Positions 24,542-33,585 of a DNA stretch of 37,289 nucleotides are shown here, piece by piece. The notes beneath the pieces were generated by a model, which was not told the origin of the DNA, made no database searches, and saw nothing but the letters and a program-made list of their open reading frames with translations. The stretch is taken from NCBI GenBank assembly GCA_030699825.1, contig JAUYKV010000028.1, positions 1 to 37,289 on the forward strand, read 5' to 3'. The DNA comes from Pseudomonas sp. GTDB lineage: Bacteria; Pseudomonadota; Gammaproteobacteria; Pseudomonadales; Pseudomonadaceae. The translations under genes were made by a program, and so were the position numbers. Numbering within the stretch: the first letter of the stretch is position 1; the number at the start of each line of letters is the position of its first letter.

Positions 24542-26065
24542 ATGACCGTGATCAAGCAAGACGACCTGATCCAGAGCGTCGCCGATGCCCTGCAGTTCAT
24601 CTCCTACTACCACCCCGTGGATTTCATCCAGGCCATGCACGAGGCCTACCTCAAGGAAGAATCGCCGGCCGCGCGCGACTCCATGGCGCAGATCCTGATC
24701 AACTCACGCATGTGCGCCACCGGTCACCGGCCAATCTGCCAGGACACCGGCATCGTCACCGTATTCATCCGCGTCGGCATGGACGTGCGCTGGACCGGCG
24801 CGACCATGAGCGTCGACGACATGATCAACGAAGGCGTACGGCGCGCCTACAACCTGCCAGAAAACGTCCTGCGCGCCTCGATCCTGGCCGACCCGGCAGG
24901 CAGCCGCAAGAACACCAAGGACAACACCCCGGCGGTGATCCACTACTCCATCGTCCCTGGCGACAAGGTCGAAGTGGACGTCGCCGCCAAGGGCGGCGGC
25001 TCGGAGAACAAGTCGAAGATGGCCATGCTCAACCCGTCCGACTCGATCGTCGACTGGGTGCTCAAGACCGTGCCGGAAATGGGCGCCGGCTGGTGCCCGC
25101 CGGGCATGCTCGGCATCGGCATCGGCGGCACCGCCGAGAAGGCCGCGGTGATGGCCAAGGAAGTGCTGATGGAGTCCATCGACATCCACGAACTGAAGGC
25201 CCGCGGTCCATCCAATCGCATCGAAGAACTGCGCCTGGAACTGTTCGACAAGGTCAACCAGCTGGGCATCGGCGCCCAGGGTCTGGGCGGCCTGACCACC
25301 GTGCTCGACGTCAAGATCATGGACTACCCGACCCACGCCGCCAGCCTGCCGGTGTGCATGATCCCCAACTGCGCCGCCACCCGCCACGCCCACTTCGTGC
25401 TCGACGGCACAGGCCCGGCCGAGCTGACCCCGCCGCCGCTGGACGCCTACCCGGAAATCGTCTGGGAAGCCGGCCCGAGCGCACGCCGCGTCGACCTGGA
25501 CAGCATCACCCCGGAAGACGTGCAGAGCTGGAAGCCGGGCGAGACCGTATTGCTCAACGGCAAGATGCTCACTGGCCGCGACGCCGCGCACAAGCGCATG
25601 GTCGAAATGCTCAACAAGGGTGAACAACTGCCGGTCGACCTCAAGGGTCGCTTCATCTATTACGTCGGCCCGGTCGATCCGGTCGGCGACGAGGTGGTTG
25701 GCCCGGCCGGCCCGACCACCGCCACGCGGATGGACAAGTTCACCCGGCAGATCCTCGAAAGCACCGGCCTGCTCGGCATGATCGGCAAGTCCGAACGCGG
25801 CCCGATTGCCATCGAGGCGATCAAGGACAACAAGGCCGTGTACCTGATGGCCGTCGGCGGCGCCGCCTACCTGGTGTCCCAGGCGATCAAGAAATCCAAG
25901 GTGCTGGCGTTCGCCGAACTGGGCATGGAAGCCATCTACGAGTTCGAAGTGAAGGACATGCCGGTCACCGTCGCCGTCGACACCAAGGGCGAGTCGGTGC
26001 ACATCACCGGCCCGGCGATCTGGCAGAAGAAGATCCACGACAGCCTGGCCGTCGAGATCAAGTAA
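24542..26065 (+). CDS. fumA: Fumarate hydratase, class I (4Fe-4S)
   Basis: A 507-residue iron-sulfur fumarase that interconverts fumarate and malate in the TCA cycle. Conserved blocks are RMCATGHRPICQDTG (57-70), GAGWCPPGMLGIGIGG, and MIPNCAATRHAHFVLDG; the cysteines of these blocks supply or surround the [4Fe-4S] cluster. The C-terminal beta domain is complete (GRFIYYVGPVDPV, GPTTATRMDKF). Length equals that of the Pseudomonas enzyme as remembered. GGAG eight bases before ATG 24542 selects this start; upstream in-frame codons are leader. With mqo in the same window, both steps around malate are encoded here. Confidence 0.95.
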   Translation: MTVIKQDDLIQSVADALQFISYYHPVDFIQAMHEAYLKEESPAARDSMAQILINSRMCATGHRPICQDTGIVTVFIRVGMDVRWTGATMSVDDMINEGVRRAYNLPENVLRASILADPAGSRKNTKDNTPAVIHYSIVPGDKVEVDVAAKGGGSENKSKMAMLNPSDSIVDWVLKTVPEMGAGWCPPGMLGIGIGGTAEKAAVMAKEVLMESIDIHELKARGPSNRIEELRLELFDKVNQLGIGAQGLGGLTTVLDVKIMDYPTHAASLPVCMIPNCAATRHAHFVLDGTGPAELTPPPLDAYPEIVWEAGPSARRVDLDSITPEDVQSWKPGETVLLNGKMLTGRDAAHKRMVEMLNKGEQLPVDLKGRFIYYVGPVDPVGDEVVGPAGPTTATRMDKFTRQILESTGLLGMIGKSERGPIAIEAIKDNKAVYLMAVGGAAYLVSQAIKKSKVLAFAELGMEAIYEFEVKDMPVTVAVDTKGESVHITGPAIWQKKIHDSLAVEIK

Positions 26066-26085
26066 GCTAACGCGTGTGACCCGGC

Positions 26086-26116
26086 AAACCCGGCCTGCCC
26101 TGCAGGCCGGGTTTGT
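26086..26116 (+). terminator. Terminator of fumA
   Basis: A perfect 12 bp stem aaacccggcctg (26086-26097) with caggccgggttt (26103-26114), loop CCCTG. The T-run is short (TTT, then GTCATTTT), so termination may be partial and allow read-through into rlhA. Confidence 0.75.
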
Positions 26117-26152
26117 CATTTTGCAAATCCCCTATTCGATTGAAGCTCCGCC

Positions 26153-28180
26153 ATGTCCCTGCCCCAGCACCATCTCGAACTGCTCAGCCCGGCCCGCGAT
26201 GTCACCATCGCCAAGGAAGCCATCCTGCATGGCGCCGACGCCGTGTATATCGGCGGCCCCGGCTTCGGCGCGCGACACAACGCCAGCAACAGCGTGGCGA
26301 AGATTGCCGAGCTGGTGCAGTTTGCCCAGCTGTTCCATGCGCGGGTGTTTGTCACCCTCAACACCATCCTGCATGACGACGAACTGGAACCGGCGCGGCA
26401 GATGATCCAGCAGCTGTACGAGGCCGGGGTCGATGCGCTGATCGTGCAGGACATGGGCGTCATGGAGCTGGATATTCCGCCCATCGAGATCCACGCCAGC
26501 ACCCAGTGCGATATCCGCAGCCTGGATAAGGCCCGCTTTCTCGCCGATGCCGGCTTCTCCCAGCTGGTGCTGGCGCGCGAGCTGAACCTGGAAGAAATTC
26601 GCCGCATCAGCCAGAACGTCGATTCAGCCATCGAGTTCTTTATCCACGGCGCGCTGTGCGTGGCGTTTTCCGGGCAGTGCAACATCTCCCATGCGCAGAC
26701 CGGGCGCAGCGCCAACCGTGGCGACTGCTCCCAGGCCTGCCGCCTGCCCTACACCCTCAAGGACGAGCAAGGCCGCGTGGTGGCCTATGACAAGCACCTG
26801 CTGTCGATGAAGGACAACAATCAGACCGCCAACCTGGCCGACCTGGTGGATGCCGGCGTGCGCTCGTTCAAGATCGAGGGGCGCTACAAAGACATGAGCT
26901 ATGTGAAGAACATCACCGCTCATTACCGCCGCGAGCTGGACGCCATACTCGAACAGCGCCCGCACCTGGCCCGCGCCTCCAGCGGCCGCACCGAGCACTT
27001 CTTCATCCCCGACCCGGACAAGACCTTCCACCGCGGCAGCACCGACTACTTTGTCAAGGATCGCCTGATCGACATCGGTGCCTTCGACTCACCGACCTTT
27101 ACCGGCCTCGCGGTAGGCCAGGTGGAAAAGGTGAACAAGCGCGACCTGATCGCCATCACCGACACGCCGCTGGCCAATGGCGACGGCCTCAATGTGCTGG
27201 TCAAGCGCGAAGTGGTGGGCTTTCGCGCCAATATCGCCGAACTCAAGGGCACCTTTTATGAAGAAGGCGAGGAAGACGGCGCGCCACGCTGGCGCTACCG
27301 CGTCGAGCCCAACGAGATGCCCGAGGCCCTCCGCCGCCTGCGCCCGCTGCATCCGCTCAATCGCAACCTCGATCACAACTGGCAGCAGGCCCTGCAGAAG
27401 ACCTCCGCCGAGCGCCGGGTGGCGGTCAATTGGCAACTGGCCCTGGACGGCGAGCAGTTGCAGCTGAACGTGAGCAGCGAAGAGGGCATCAGCGCCAGCG
27501 TCAGCCTGGCCGGCCCCTTCGCCGCCGCCAAGGACGCCAGGCAGGCCCGCGAGCAGTTGAGCGATACCCTGAGCAAGCTGGGCACCACGAATTACTACGT
27601 CACCGACGTACGGATCGACGCCGAGACGCTGCCCTTCATTCCCGGCTCCCAGCTCAAAGCCCTGCGCCGTGAAGCCATCGGAGCCTTGACTTCTGCCCGC
27701 CAGGCCGCCCACCCGCGTGGCGCGCGCAAGCCGGTCAGCGTACCGCCACCGGTGTATCCCGAGTCACACCTGACCTTCCTGGCCAATGTCTATAACGCCA
27801 AGGCCCGGGCCTTCTATCAGCGCTACGGCGTGCAGCTGATCGACGCGGCCTTCGAGGCCCACGAGGAAGCCGGCGAGGTGCCGGTGATGATCACCAAGCA
27901 CTGCCTGCGCTTCTCCTTCAACCTCTGCCCCAAGCAGGCCAAGGGCGTCACCGGCGTACGCACCAAGGTCGCGCCCATGCAGCTGATCCACCAGAACGAA
28001 GTACTGACCCTGACGTTCGACTGCAAGCCCTGCGAGATGCACATCAGCGGCAAGATCAAGGGCCACATCCTCAATCAGCCCCAGCCAGGCAGCGCCGCCA
28101 GCAACGCTGGCATGCTCGGCTACATCACCCCGGAAGACCTGCTCAAGAGCATCAAGAAAAAACCGCCCGGCAGCCACTGA
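26153..28180 (+). CDS. rlhA: U32 family 23S rRNA cytidine hydroxylase (RlhA-like)
   Basis: A 675-residue protein of the peptidase-U32 family. The U32 signature is EFFIHGALCVAFSGQCNIS at about 161-179, and Cys169, Cys176, Cys192 and Cys196 form the family's cysteine cluster, probably an iron-sulfur site. Length and the long C-terminal extension (DUF3656-type) match RlhA (YdcP), which hydroxylates C2501 of 23S rRNA, rather than the shorter tRNA-acting TrhP (about 450 residues). It follows fumA by 87 bp after a weak terminator. The ribosome-binding site is weak (GAAG). Confidence 0.82.
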   Translation: MSLPQHHLELLSPARDVTIAKEAILHGADAVYIGGPGFGARHNASNSVAKIAELVQFAQLFHARVFVTLNTILHDDELEPARQMIQQLYEAGVDALIVQDMGVMELDIPPIEIHASTQCDIRSLDKARFLADAGFSQLVLARELNLEEIRRISQNVDSAIEFFIHGALCVAFSGQCNISHAQTGRSANRGDCSQACRLPYTLKDEQGRVVAYDKHLLSMKDNNQTANLADLVDAGVRSFKIEGRYKDMSYVKNITAHYRRELDAILEQRPHLARASSGRTEHFFIPDPDKTFHRGSTDYFVKDRLIDIGAFDSPTFTGLAVGQVEKVNKRDLIAITDTPLANGDGLNVLVKREVVGFRANIAELKGTFYEEGEEDGAPRWRYRVEPNEMPEALRRLRPLHPLNRNLDHNWQQALQKTSAERRVAVNWQLALDGEQLQLNVSSEEGISASVSLAGPFAAAKDARQAREQLSDTLSKLGTTNYYVTDVRIDAETLPFIPGSQLKALRREAIGALTSARQAAHPRGARKPVSVPPPVYPESHLTFLANVYNAKARAFYQRYGVQLIDAAFEAHEEAGEVPVMITKHCLRFSFNLCPKQAKGVTGVRTKVAPMQLIHQNEVLTLTFDCKPCEMHISGKIKGHILNQPQPGSAASNAGMLGYITPEDLLKSIKKKPPGSH

Positions 28181-28614
28181 GGAACTGCCGAAGCCCGCGG
28201 TTTATCCAGGCGACTCAGGGTAATTTGACATGTGGGCGGCCGCGACATTCTCGACCGCCCACCGAAGCGCGACGCCTCTGTGCCCTCGTGGTCCGAATAC
28301 GCGCCAGCGCAATCCGGGATCGCTCTCCCGGATTGCGCCCTGTCCTGGCGCCGTCCCCTCCTGAGAGTGCTGCCGGTAACGGCCGGCGAACTCAACAGCA
28401 GGGTGCAACAGCCGCACTTCGCCCAATCCGGCTCATGGGCGATGTTCGACGGCATCTCATGCTCACCGCCGCAGGCCAGCTCGCTACGCCAGTTCGGTTC
28501 GCTCTCGCCCAGGCTCAACCCCCGCCCCGGCATAGGCCCGACCAGCAGCAACATGGCCAACAGACCAAGCCAGCTGCAGCAGCGGGCACGTTGCGAATAT
28601 GGCAAGAGCTCCAT
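28120..28614 (-). pseudogene. DUF2946-like small protein, probably truncated
   Basis: The first 80 or so codons (from 28614) read as a DUF2946 protein: an N-terminal hydrophobic segment (WLGLLAMLLLVGPMPG), then WAKCGCCTLLLSSPAVTG, the family's W-x-KCGxC-x-LL-x-SPA core. From about 28370 on the frame enters a 13 bp-arm palindromic repeat and GC-rich low-information sequence, and runs on into the 3' end of the convergent rlhA gene before a stop at 28120. The natural C-terminus appears to have been replaced by repeat insertion or frameshift. DUF2946 proteins are small exported proteins often linked to metal response. The start is weakly supported. Confidence 0.5.
28302..28350. repeat. Palindromic intergenic repeat (REP-like)
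   Basis: gcgcaatccggga (28307-28319) and tcccggattgcgc (28326-28338) are perfect inverted repeats around a 6-nt spacer, with outer arms cgccag/ctggcg at 28302 and 28345. The gcgcaatccggg core recurs at 31900-31910 as part of gtagcccggat...gcgcaatccggg. It is embedded in the decayed DUF2946 frame. Confidence 0.7.
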
Positions 28615-28938
28615 CCCTGACCGGGGAACATGACAAACGGCGGCATGCTAGCGTAGCGGTGCGTTGTCGATGAAGCTTTGATCGCCACGAAACCCATATG
28701 GCTACCGGCCTTGGGTGCTTCAAACAGCGTGAAACACACACTAGCGTAAAGGCGGCGCGTCCCGAGCCGGGACAGAAGGTCACAGCGAGCCGGCGCGCCG
28801 ATGCATGGCGGACCCGGGATAAAGCTGATCCGCTGTTCACGTTAATGATCCGCGTCAGGATGTCCCGCAGTTGATCGCGTAATACTGGCACTCTGCCGGC
28901 TGCAGGACGCAGCCCGAGAGCTCGATACGAGAACAATC
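28615..28938. other. Intergenic region upstream of the second diguanylate cyclase
   Basis: About 320 bp without a supported gene. It separates the leftward DUF2946 remnant from the rightward diguanylate cyclase. A frame read leftward across it has no family resemblance. The last 100 bp should carry the cyclase promoter, but no strong -35/-10 pair stands out. Confidence 0.35.
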
Positions 28939-30114
28939 ATGACATCCGCGTTCGAACCTCTGATCCGCCGCCTGGCGACCCTACTGCCCGGAGAATTGCT
29001 CCCCAGCGAACTGCCGCAACTCCTCACGCCACGCCAGCACCCACTGCTGCTCGACCAACGTCGGGCAACCATGATCGTCAACCGCGTGCGGCTGTTCGCC
29101 TTCCTCTTTGCCATGCTCACCCCCTTGTGGGCAGTGATCGACATCATGATCTTCGATTTCAGCCTGTGGCTCGGACTGGCTCTGTTCCGGCTACTGGCCA
29201 GCAGCGCGTTCGTCTGCCTGCTGCTGTTCTGCCGCCCCAGCGGCAACCTGTTCGAAGCCTACCGCGCCATCACCCTGTTGTTCGCCATACCCACGCTGTT
29301 CTACGTTGCCTCGCACACCCTGCTCGGCAGCCATCAGCTCACCGAGTTTTCCGCGGCGGCGGCCACTGGTTATACCTTCCTGCCCTTCGTGCTGATGGCC
29401 GGGCTGTCCATCTTCCCCCTAAGCCTGCAGGAAAACCTGGCCCTGGCCAGCCTGCTGCTACTGGCCCAGGGCCTGGCCGGCTACCTGGGCTGGTCGACGC
29501 TCAACTGGCCCTCCTTCGCCGGCGGCTTCTGGCTGCTGATCCTGATTGCCGGGGTCACCGCCCTGGCCAGCATGAGCCAGCTGGCGTTCATGATCACCCT
29601 GCTGCGTCAGGCCATTCACGACCCGCTGACCGGCATGCTTTCGCGCGGCAGCGGCGAGGAAATCCTCGGCCTGCACTGGAGCGTCGCACAGCGCAACGAC
29701 AGCTACCTGAGCCTGGCCTTCATCGACCTCGATCACTTCAAGGCGATCAACGACAACTACGGTCACGAGGCCGGCGACCGCACCCTCTGCGCCTTCGCCG
29801 CCCTCCTGCAGAACAACCTGCGCGACGCCGACAGCCTGCTGCGCTGGGGGGGTGAAGAGTTCCTCCTGATCATGCCCAACACCGACGCGGCTCAAGCCGA
29901 CCAGGCCCTGCAGCGCCTGATGCAGCGCGGCCTGGGCAGCCGCCCGGACGGCCTCCCGCTGACTGCCAGCATCGGTCTGGCCGAGCGTCGCCACGACCAG
30001 GTGCCAAGCTACCAGGAGCTACTGGACCTGGCCGACCGGCGCATGTACCTGGCCAAAAACAGCGGCCGCAACCAGATATACGGCCACGACACCCTCGCCT
30101 CCCGGCAAGCGTAA
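28939..30114 (+). CDS. Membrane-anchored diguanylate cyclase (GGDEF)
   Basis: A 391-residue enzyme with an N-terminal membrane region of about six helices (53-223) and a C-terminal GGDEF domain. FIDLDHFKAINDNYGHEAGD matches the metal- and GTP-binding part, GGEEF at 304-308 is the active loop, and RDAD at 295-298 is an intact inhibitory I-site. It should make cyclic di-GMP in response to a membrane or external signal. The ribosome-binding site is weak (GAGAA). It stands alone, so the output pathway cannot be read; a PilZ receptor is encoded 10 kb away. Confidence 0.87.
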   Translation: MTSAFEPLIRRLATLLPGELLPSELPQLLTPRQHPLLLDQRRATMIVNRVRLFAFLFAMLTPLWAVIDIMIFDFSLWLGLALFRLLASSAFVCLLLFCRPSGNLFEAYRAITLLFAIPTLFYVASHTLLGSHQLTEFSAAAATGYTFLPFVLMAGLSIFPLSLQENLALASLLLLAQGLAGYLGWSTLNWPSFAGGFWLLILIAGVTALASMSQLAFMITLLRQAIHDPLTGMLSRGSGEEILGLHWSVAQRNDSYLSLAFIDLDHFKAINDNYGHEAGDRTLCAFAALLQNNLRDADSLLRWGGEEFLLIMPNTDAAQADQALQRLMQRGLGSRPDGLPLTASIGLAERRHDQVPSYQELLDLADRRMYLAKNSGRNQIYGHDTLASRQA

Positions 30115-30232
30115 AACCTGCCAGGCTGCGACCAACAACGCGCAAAGACCCATCGCCTTTTACCCATGACCGGCATGGCGAGCGTTCTTTTCACAGCCTC
30201 TCAGAGGGTGTCGTTGGTCCTTCGGGGCAACC

Positions 30233-30634
30233 TCACTCCAGCGGCTCATCGTCGCGGATCAGGGTGTAGTGCCTGCCCTGCTGGTCCTCGCTGTAGTCGT
30301 GCACATAGAACATCACCACCTCGCCCAGCCCCGGCATGGTCGCCACATAGTCACCGATGTCGGCCACGAAGAAGCCGGCCGAGCCGGGCTTGGCCTCGCA
30401 CTCGATATAGGCAGTGACGAAAGTATCGGGCTCGGCATCGCCGAAGAAGTCGGCTCGCTCGAGTTCGTCCCAGTCGGCAGGCGCCTGGAAGGCACCGGTG
30501 AACAGGACTTTGGCATCGCCGAGGTCGAGTTCTTCGGCGTCGGGATCATCGTCATCCGGCCGGTAGACGGTGCAATCCTGGGCGTCCGGGTTGCTGAGCA
30601 TGGCCAGGCGCTGCTGTGGATCGATCGGGGGCAT
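30233..30634 (-). CDS. Acidic conserved hypothetical protein
   Basis: A 133-residue, strongly acidic cytoplasmic protein (MPPIDPQQRLAMLSNPDAQD...; DDDDPDAEELDLGD). No signal, membrane segment or catalytic motif was recognised. The second half has alternating hydrophobic strands (TFVTAYIECEAK, AGFFVADIGDYVA, VVMFYVHDYSED) that suggest a beta-sheet fold. A good GGAG six bases before the ATG supports that it is translated. Function unknown; no informative neighbours. Confidence 0.65.
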   Translation of the reverse strand: MPPIDPQQRLAMLSNPDAQDCTVYRPDDDDPDAEELDLGDAKVLFTGAFQAPADWDELERADFFGDAEPDTFVTAYIECEAKPGSAGFFVADIGDYVATMPGLGEVVMFYVHDYSEDQQGRHYTLIRDDEPLE

Positions 30635-30732
30635 GGGGATCTCCTTTGGTCAGGATTGCAGCCTACAGGAGGCATCGGCGGCTGGGAAAATATCCAGCGC
30701 CGTGGCGAGACGGCCGCAGTAGGCGAGCGTGT

Positions 30733-31671
30733 TCACGGCCTCTCGAAGACCAGGGCTTTCAAGCCGCTGTCGGGCTGACTGTCGGCGAACTCCGGCGGGT
30801 TTTCCAGGCGCTCGACAAAGCTCAGGCCCGGCGCTTCGAGGGCCATGCTTTGCAGCAAGAAATCGGGGCCGATGTCCGGGTCATTCATGCAGGCCAGGAC
30901 CCTGCCGTGCTCGCTGAGCAACTCGGGCAGGCGGCGCAGGACTTTTCGATAATCCTGGGTCAGGACGAAACTGCCCTTCTGGAACGACGGCGGGTCGATG
31001 ATGACCAGATCATAGGGCGCGTGTTTTCTGACCGCGCCCCAGGACTTGAACAGGTCGTGACCAAGGAAGCTCACCCGACTCAGGTCATGCCCGTTCAACC
31101 GGTGATTGTCCCGCCCGCGGCTCAGAGCCGCCTTGGCCATGTCCAGGTTCAGCACATGTTCGGCGCCACCGGCGATGGCGGCCACCGAGAAGCCGCAGGT
31201 GTAAGCGAACAGATTGAGCACCCGTTTGCCCCCGGCCTGGGCTTGCACCCAGCGGCGGCCGTAGCGCATGTCGAGAAACAGGCCGGTGTTCTGCTTCTTG
31301 CCCAGATCCAGCTTGAAGCGCAGGCCGTTCTCGCTGATCGACCACTCGTCGCGCACCTCGCCCAGCAGCCACTGCGTCGCGCTGTCCGGCAGGTAGCGGT
31401 GTTGCAGCAACAGGCTGTGCGCCTGGCTGTTGCGCCAGGCGGGCGACTGGGTCAGCGCCATCAGCATGTGCTTCAGCGCGGCCAGTTCGTCTTGCTCCGG
31501 CTCGCGGAACAGCGACACCAGCAGCACGCCCTGCAGCCAGTCGACGGTGATCTGCTCGAGCCCCGGCCAGCAGCGCCCGCGGCCGTGAAACAGGCGCCGC
31601 GCTTCGTCGGGGGCGGGGTTCAATGCGGCGAGCAACTGCTGCTGCAGGGTAGCGATGGCATCGGAATTCAT
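30733..31671 (-). CDS. Class I SAM-dependent methyltransferase (RlmI/RlmK-like)
   Basis: A 312-residue methyltransferase. The SAM-binding motif is NLFAYTCGFS at 153-162, the acidic end of strand 2 is VLNLDMAKAAL, and the target-base motif DPPSF is at 226-230. These are typical of the RlmI/RlmK and PF10672 group of 23S rRNA methyltransferases. The N-terminal PUA or THUMP domains of full-length RlmI/RlmL are absent, so the substrate is not certain. AAGG lies a few bases before the ATG. Confidence 0.8.
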   Translation of the reverse strand: MNSDAIATLQQQLLAALNPAPDEARRLFHGRGRCWPGLEQITVDWLQGVLLVSLFREPEQDELAALKHMLMALTQSPAWRNSQAHSLLLQHRYLPDSATQWLLGEVRDEWSISENGLRFKLDLGKKQNTGLFLDMRYGRRWVQAQAGGKRVLNLFAYTCGFSVAAIAGGAEHVLNLDMAKAALSRGRDNHRLNGHDLSRVSFLGHDLFKSWGAVRKHAPYDLVIIDPPSFQKGSFVLTQDYRKVLRRLPELLSEHGRVLACMNDPDIGPDFLLQSMALEAPGLSFVERLENPPEFADSQPDSGLKALVFERP

Positions 31672-31998
31672 GGGGGCCTTATCAGCGGGTCGTTGCGGCG
31701 CATTTTAAACGCAATAAAGGCCTGCCCCCGGAAAAACTCGGCGGTCGTGAAACTATTCAGCTCCGTCGAACGGTGCACTGGCTGTGGAGGAGCCCATATA
31801 GCCCCTACGGATCTTGGACTGCTCGAGGCAATCGGTCAGGAGCCCCCCGGCTTGCATCCGGATTGCAGGACGGATCTTCGTAGCCCGGATAAGCCCCAGC
31901 GCAATCCGGGAAACACACCCCGCGCAGACAGCGGACATGCTCCGTCGCCAAGCCAAAGCATCGCACCGAGGTCGGCCCGCCAACACAAGCAGCTCAGC
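31672..31998. other. Intergenic region with a repeat copy
   Basis: No supported gene in 327 bp. It includes gtagcccggataagcccc followed by agcgcaatccggg (31880-31910), a second copy of the repeat core seen at 28307-28338. The methyltransferase promoter should lie near 31680-31740, where the sequence is locally A/T-rich (cattttaaacgcaataaa). Confidence 0.45.
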
Positions 31999-32883
31999 TC
32001 AGAGAATCTCTAGGTGTCCCGGTACGAATTGCTGCGGCCAGTCGCGGCGGGTGAATACCTGGCCCTGCTCGCGTACCCGGCGCACGGCGTCCAGGTCCAG
32101 CTCGCAGATCAGCCACTGGCTGCGATCCGGACACAGCTCGGCGCTTTCGGCGAGCACGCCGTCGGCTGGCAGACCATGGTCCGGGGGCAGGTAGAGCGCG
32201 GCGCGGCCGTAGTTTTCATCCAGCGCCGGCGACCAGGGCGCCAGGCCGACGGTGGGCGACTGCAGCACCGCGATCTGATTCTCCAGGGCGCGGGCCTGGG
32301 CGCCGATGCGCACGCGGTGGAAACCCGCGGCGCTGTCGGTGCAGCTGGGCGCGAGGATCAGGTCGACGCCGGCCTCGCTCAGGCGCCGGGCGAGCAGAGG
32401 AAATTCGTTGTCGTAGCAGATCAGGATGCCCAGCCTGCCCAATGCAGTGTCGAACACGCGCAAGCCGCTGCCCGCCGCGATCTGCCACTGCTCATGCTCG
32501 AAGCGGGTCATGATCAGCTTGTCCTGGCTGCCCAGATTGCCCTCGGGACCGAACAGCCAGGCGCGGTTGCGGTAGCGACCGTCGCCGTCCAGCACCGGCA
32601 GCGAGCCGGGTTGCAGGTAGACGCCCAGGCGCCGCGCCAACCCTGCACAGAGCTCGAGCCAGGCCGGCAGCAACGGCTGGATGCCGGCGATCGAGGCATG
32701 CAGGTCGCCGCGCTGCTCGGCCGGCAACTGGCCGCTGAGCACCAGCCCGGCGTACTCCGGCAACAGCAGCAACTGTGCGCCCTGCCCCGCGGCCTGCTCG
32801 CACAATTCGCTCAGGTGGCTGGCGTAGGCATCCCAGCTCGGCAGCAGGTCGACGTGGTACTGGCAGGCGGCGAGCTTGATCAC
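31999..32883 (-). CDS. Carbon-nitrogen hydrolase (nitrilase superfamily)
   Basis: A 294-residue amidase/nitrilase-fold enzyme that hydrolyses non-peptide C-N bonds. The Glu-Lys-Cys catalytic triad is visible as Glu43 (LLPEYAG), Lys122 (SQDKLIM) and Cys156 (LICYDNEFP). Its start overlaps the stop of the upstream GNAT gene by four bases (ATGA), so the two are co-translated and probably act on related amides or amines. The substrate is not known. Confidence 0.85.
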   Translation of the reverse strand: MIKLAACQYHVDLLPSWDAYASHLSELCEQAAGQGAQLLLLPEYAGLVLSGQLPAEQRGDLHASIAGIQPLLPAWLELCAGLARRLGVYLQPGSLPVLDGDGRYRNRAWLFGPEGNLGSQDKLIMTRFEHEQWQIAAGSGLRVFDTALGRLGILICYDNEFPLLARRLSEAGVDLILAPSCTDSAAGFHRVRIGAQARALENQIAVLQSPTVGLAPWSPALDENYGRAALYLPPDHGLPADGVLAESAELCPDRSQWLICELDLDAVRRVREQGQVFTRRDWPQQFVPGHLEIL

Positions 32884-33470
32884 GGGCGCAGATCCTTCAG
32901 CCAGAACGACATGGGCTTGGCCGACGCGGCGCTTTCATCCAGATCCTGCCAGCTGAGTTCGGTATGCAGCTCGGGATGGTGGCAGTAGCCGCGCCGCGCC
33001 CAGAATTCATTCAGCGGCTGGTAGTCGAGCGGACGCCGCGGATGCTCCGGCGGCCGTTCGACCGCACAGAAGGCGCAGCGATCGAAGCGCGCGAGGCGCC
33101 GCGCATAGCCTTCGCGTTCGGCAAAGAAGCGCACGCCCAGGCCCTGGCCGCGATAGGCCGGCAGCAGCACCGACTCGCCGAAATAGAAAATTCGCTGGGG
33201 ATTCCAGCCGCCGTCGATGAAGGGCCGCTGGAACTCCGCGGTTTCGTCGGCCAGCGGCAGGCCGGTAGAAGCGCCAATCACCCGCCCCCGATCCAGCGCC
33301 AGGACGAACAGGCTGTCGGCCGATTGCGCGTAGGTGTGCAGGTACTCGGCCTCGTAGTCGAGCGAGCCGTCATACAGATAGGGAAACTCGCGGAACACGG
33401 CAATGCGCAGGCGTGCCAGGTCGTCGATATGGGGGGCAATGGCCGGGCCATGCAACAGGCGGATATCCAT
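32880..33470 (-). CDS. GNAT family N-acetyltransferase
   Basis: A 196-residue acetyltransferase. The acetyl-CoA-binding loop is in FGESVLLPAYRGQGLGVRFF (Q/RxxGxG-type, about 94-113 of the protein). It begins at ATG 33470; the preceding TTG would add one residue. A four-base ATGA overlap joins it to the nitrilase gene downstream. Joint conservation of a GNAT and a nitrilase in one operon suggests modification then hydrolysis of a small amine, but this is inference. The ribosome-binding site is weak. Confidence 0.8.
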   Translation of the reverse strand: MDIRLLHGPAIAPHIDDLARLRIAVFREFPYLYDGSLDYEAEYLHTYAQSADSLFVLALDRGRVIGASTGLPLADETAEFQRPFIDGGWNPQRIFYFGESVLLPAYRGQGLGVRFFAEREGYARRLARFDRCAFCAVERPPEHPRRPLDYQPLNEFWARRGYCHHPELHTELSWQDLDESAASAKPMSFWLKDLRP

Positions 33471-33585
33471 CAAGTGTGTCGTTCCGTTACCGATAGATGA
33501 CGCCAGCGGCTATGCCGGCGCGAAAGGCAGAACTTATCATGCCGGCCGAATGCCGAACCAATCCTCAAGCGACCGGAGTATTGCC

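Noticed and set aside
24704..26119. Long leftward frame (471 codons) over fumA
   Set aside because: Antisense shadow of an unmistakable fumarase. The product is rich in His, Asp, Val and Arg and has no family resemblance.
28202..28426. Small leftward frame inside the DUF2946 remnant region
   Set aside because: Most of its codons lie in the palindromic repeat; there is no ribosome-binding site or family resemblance.
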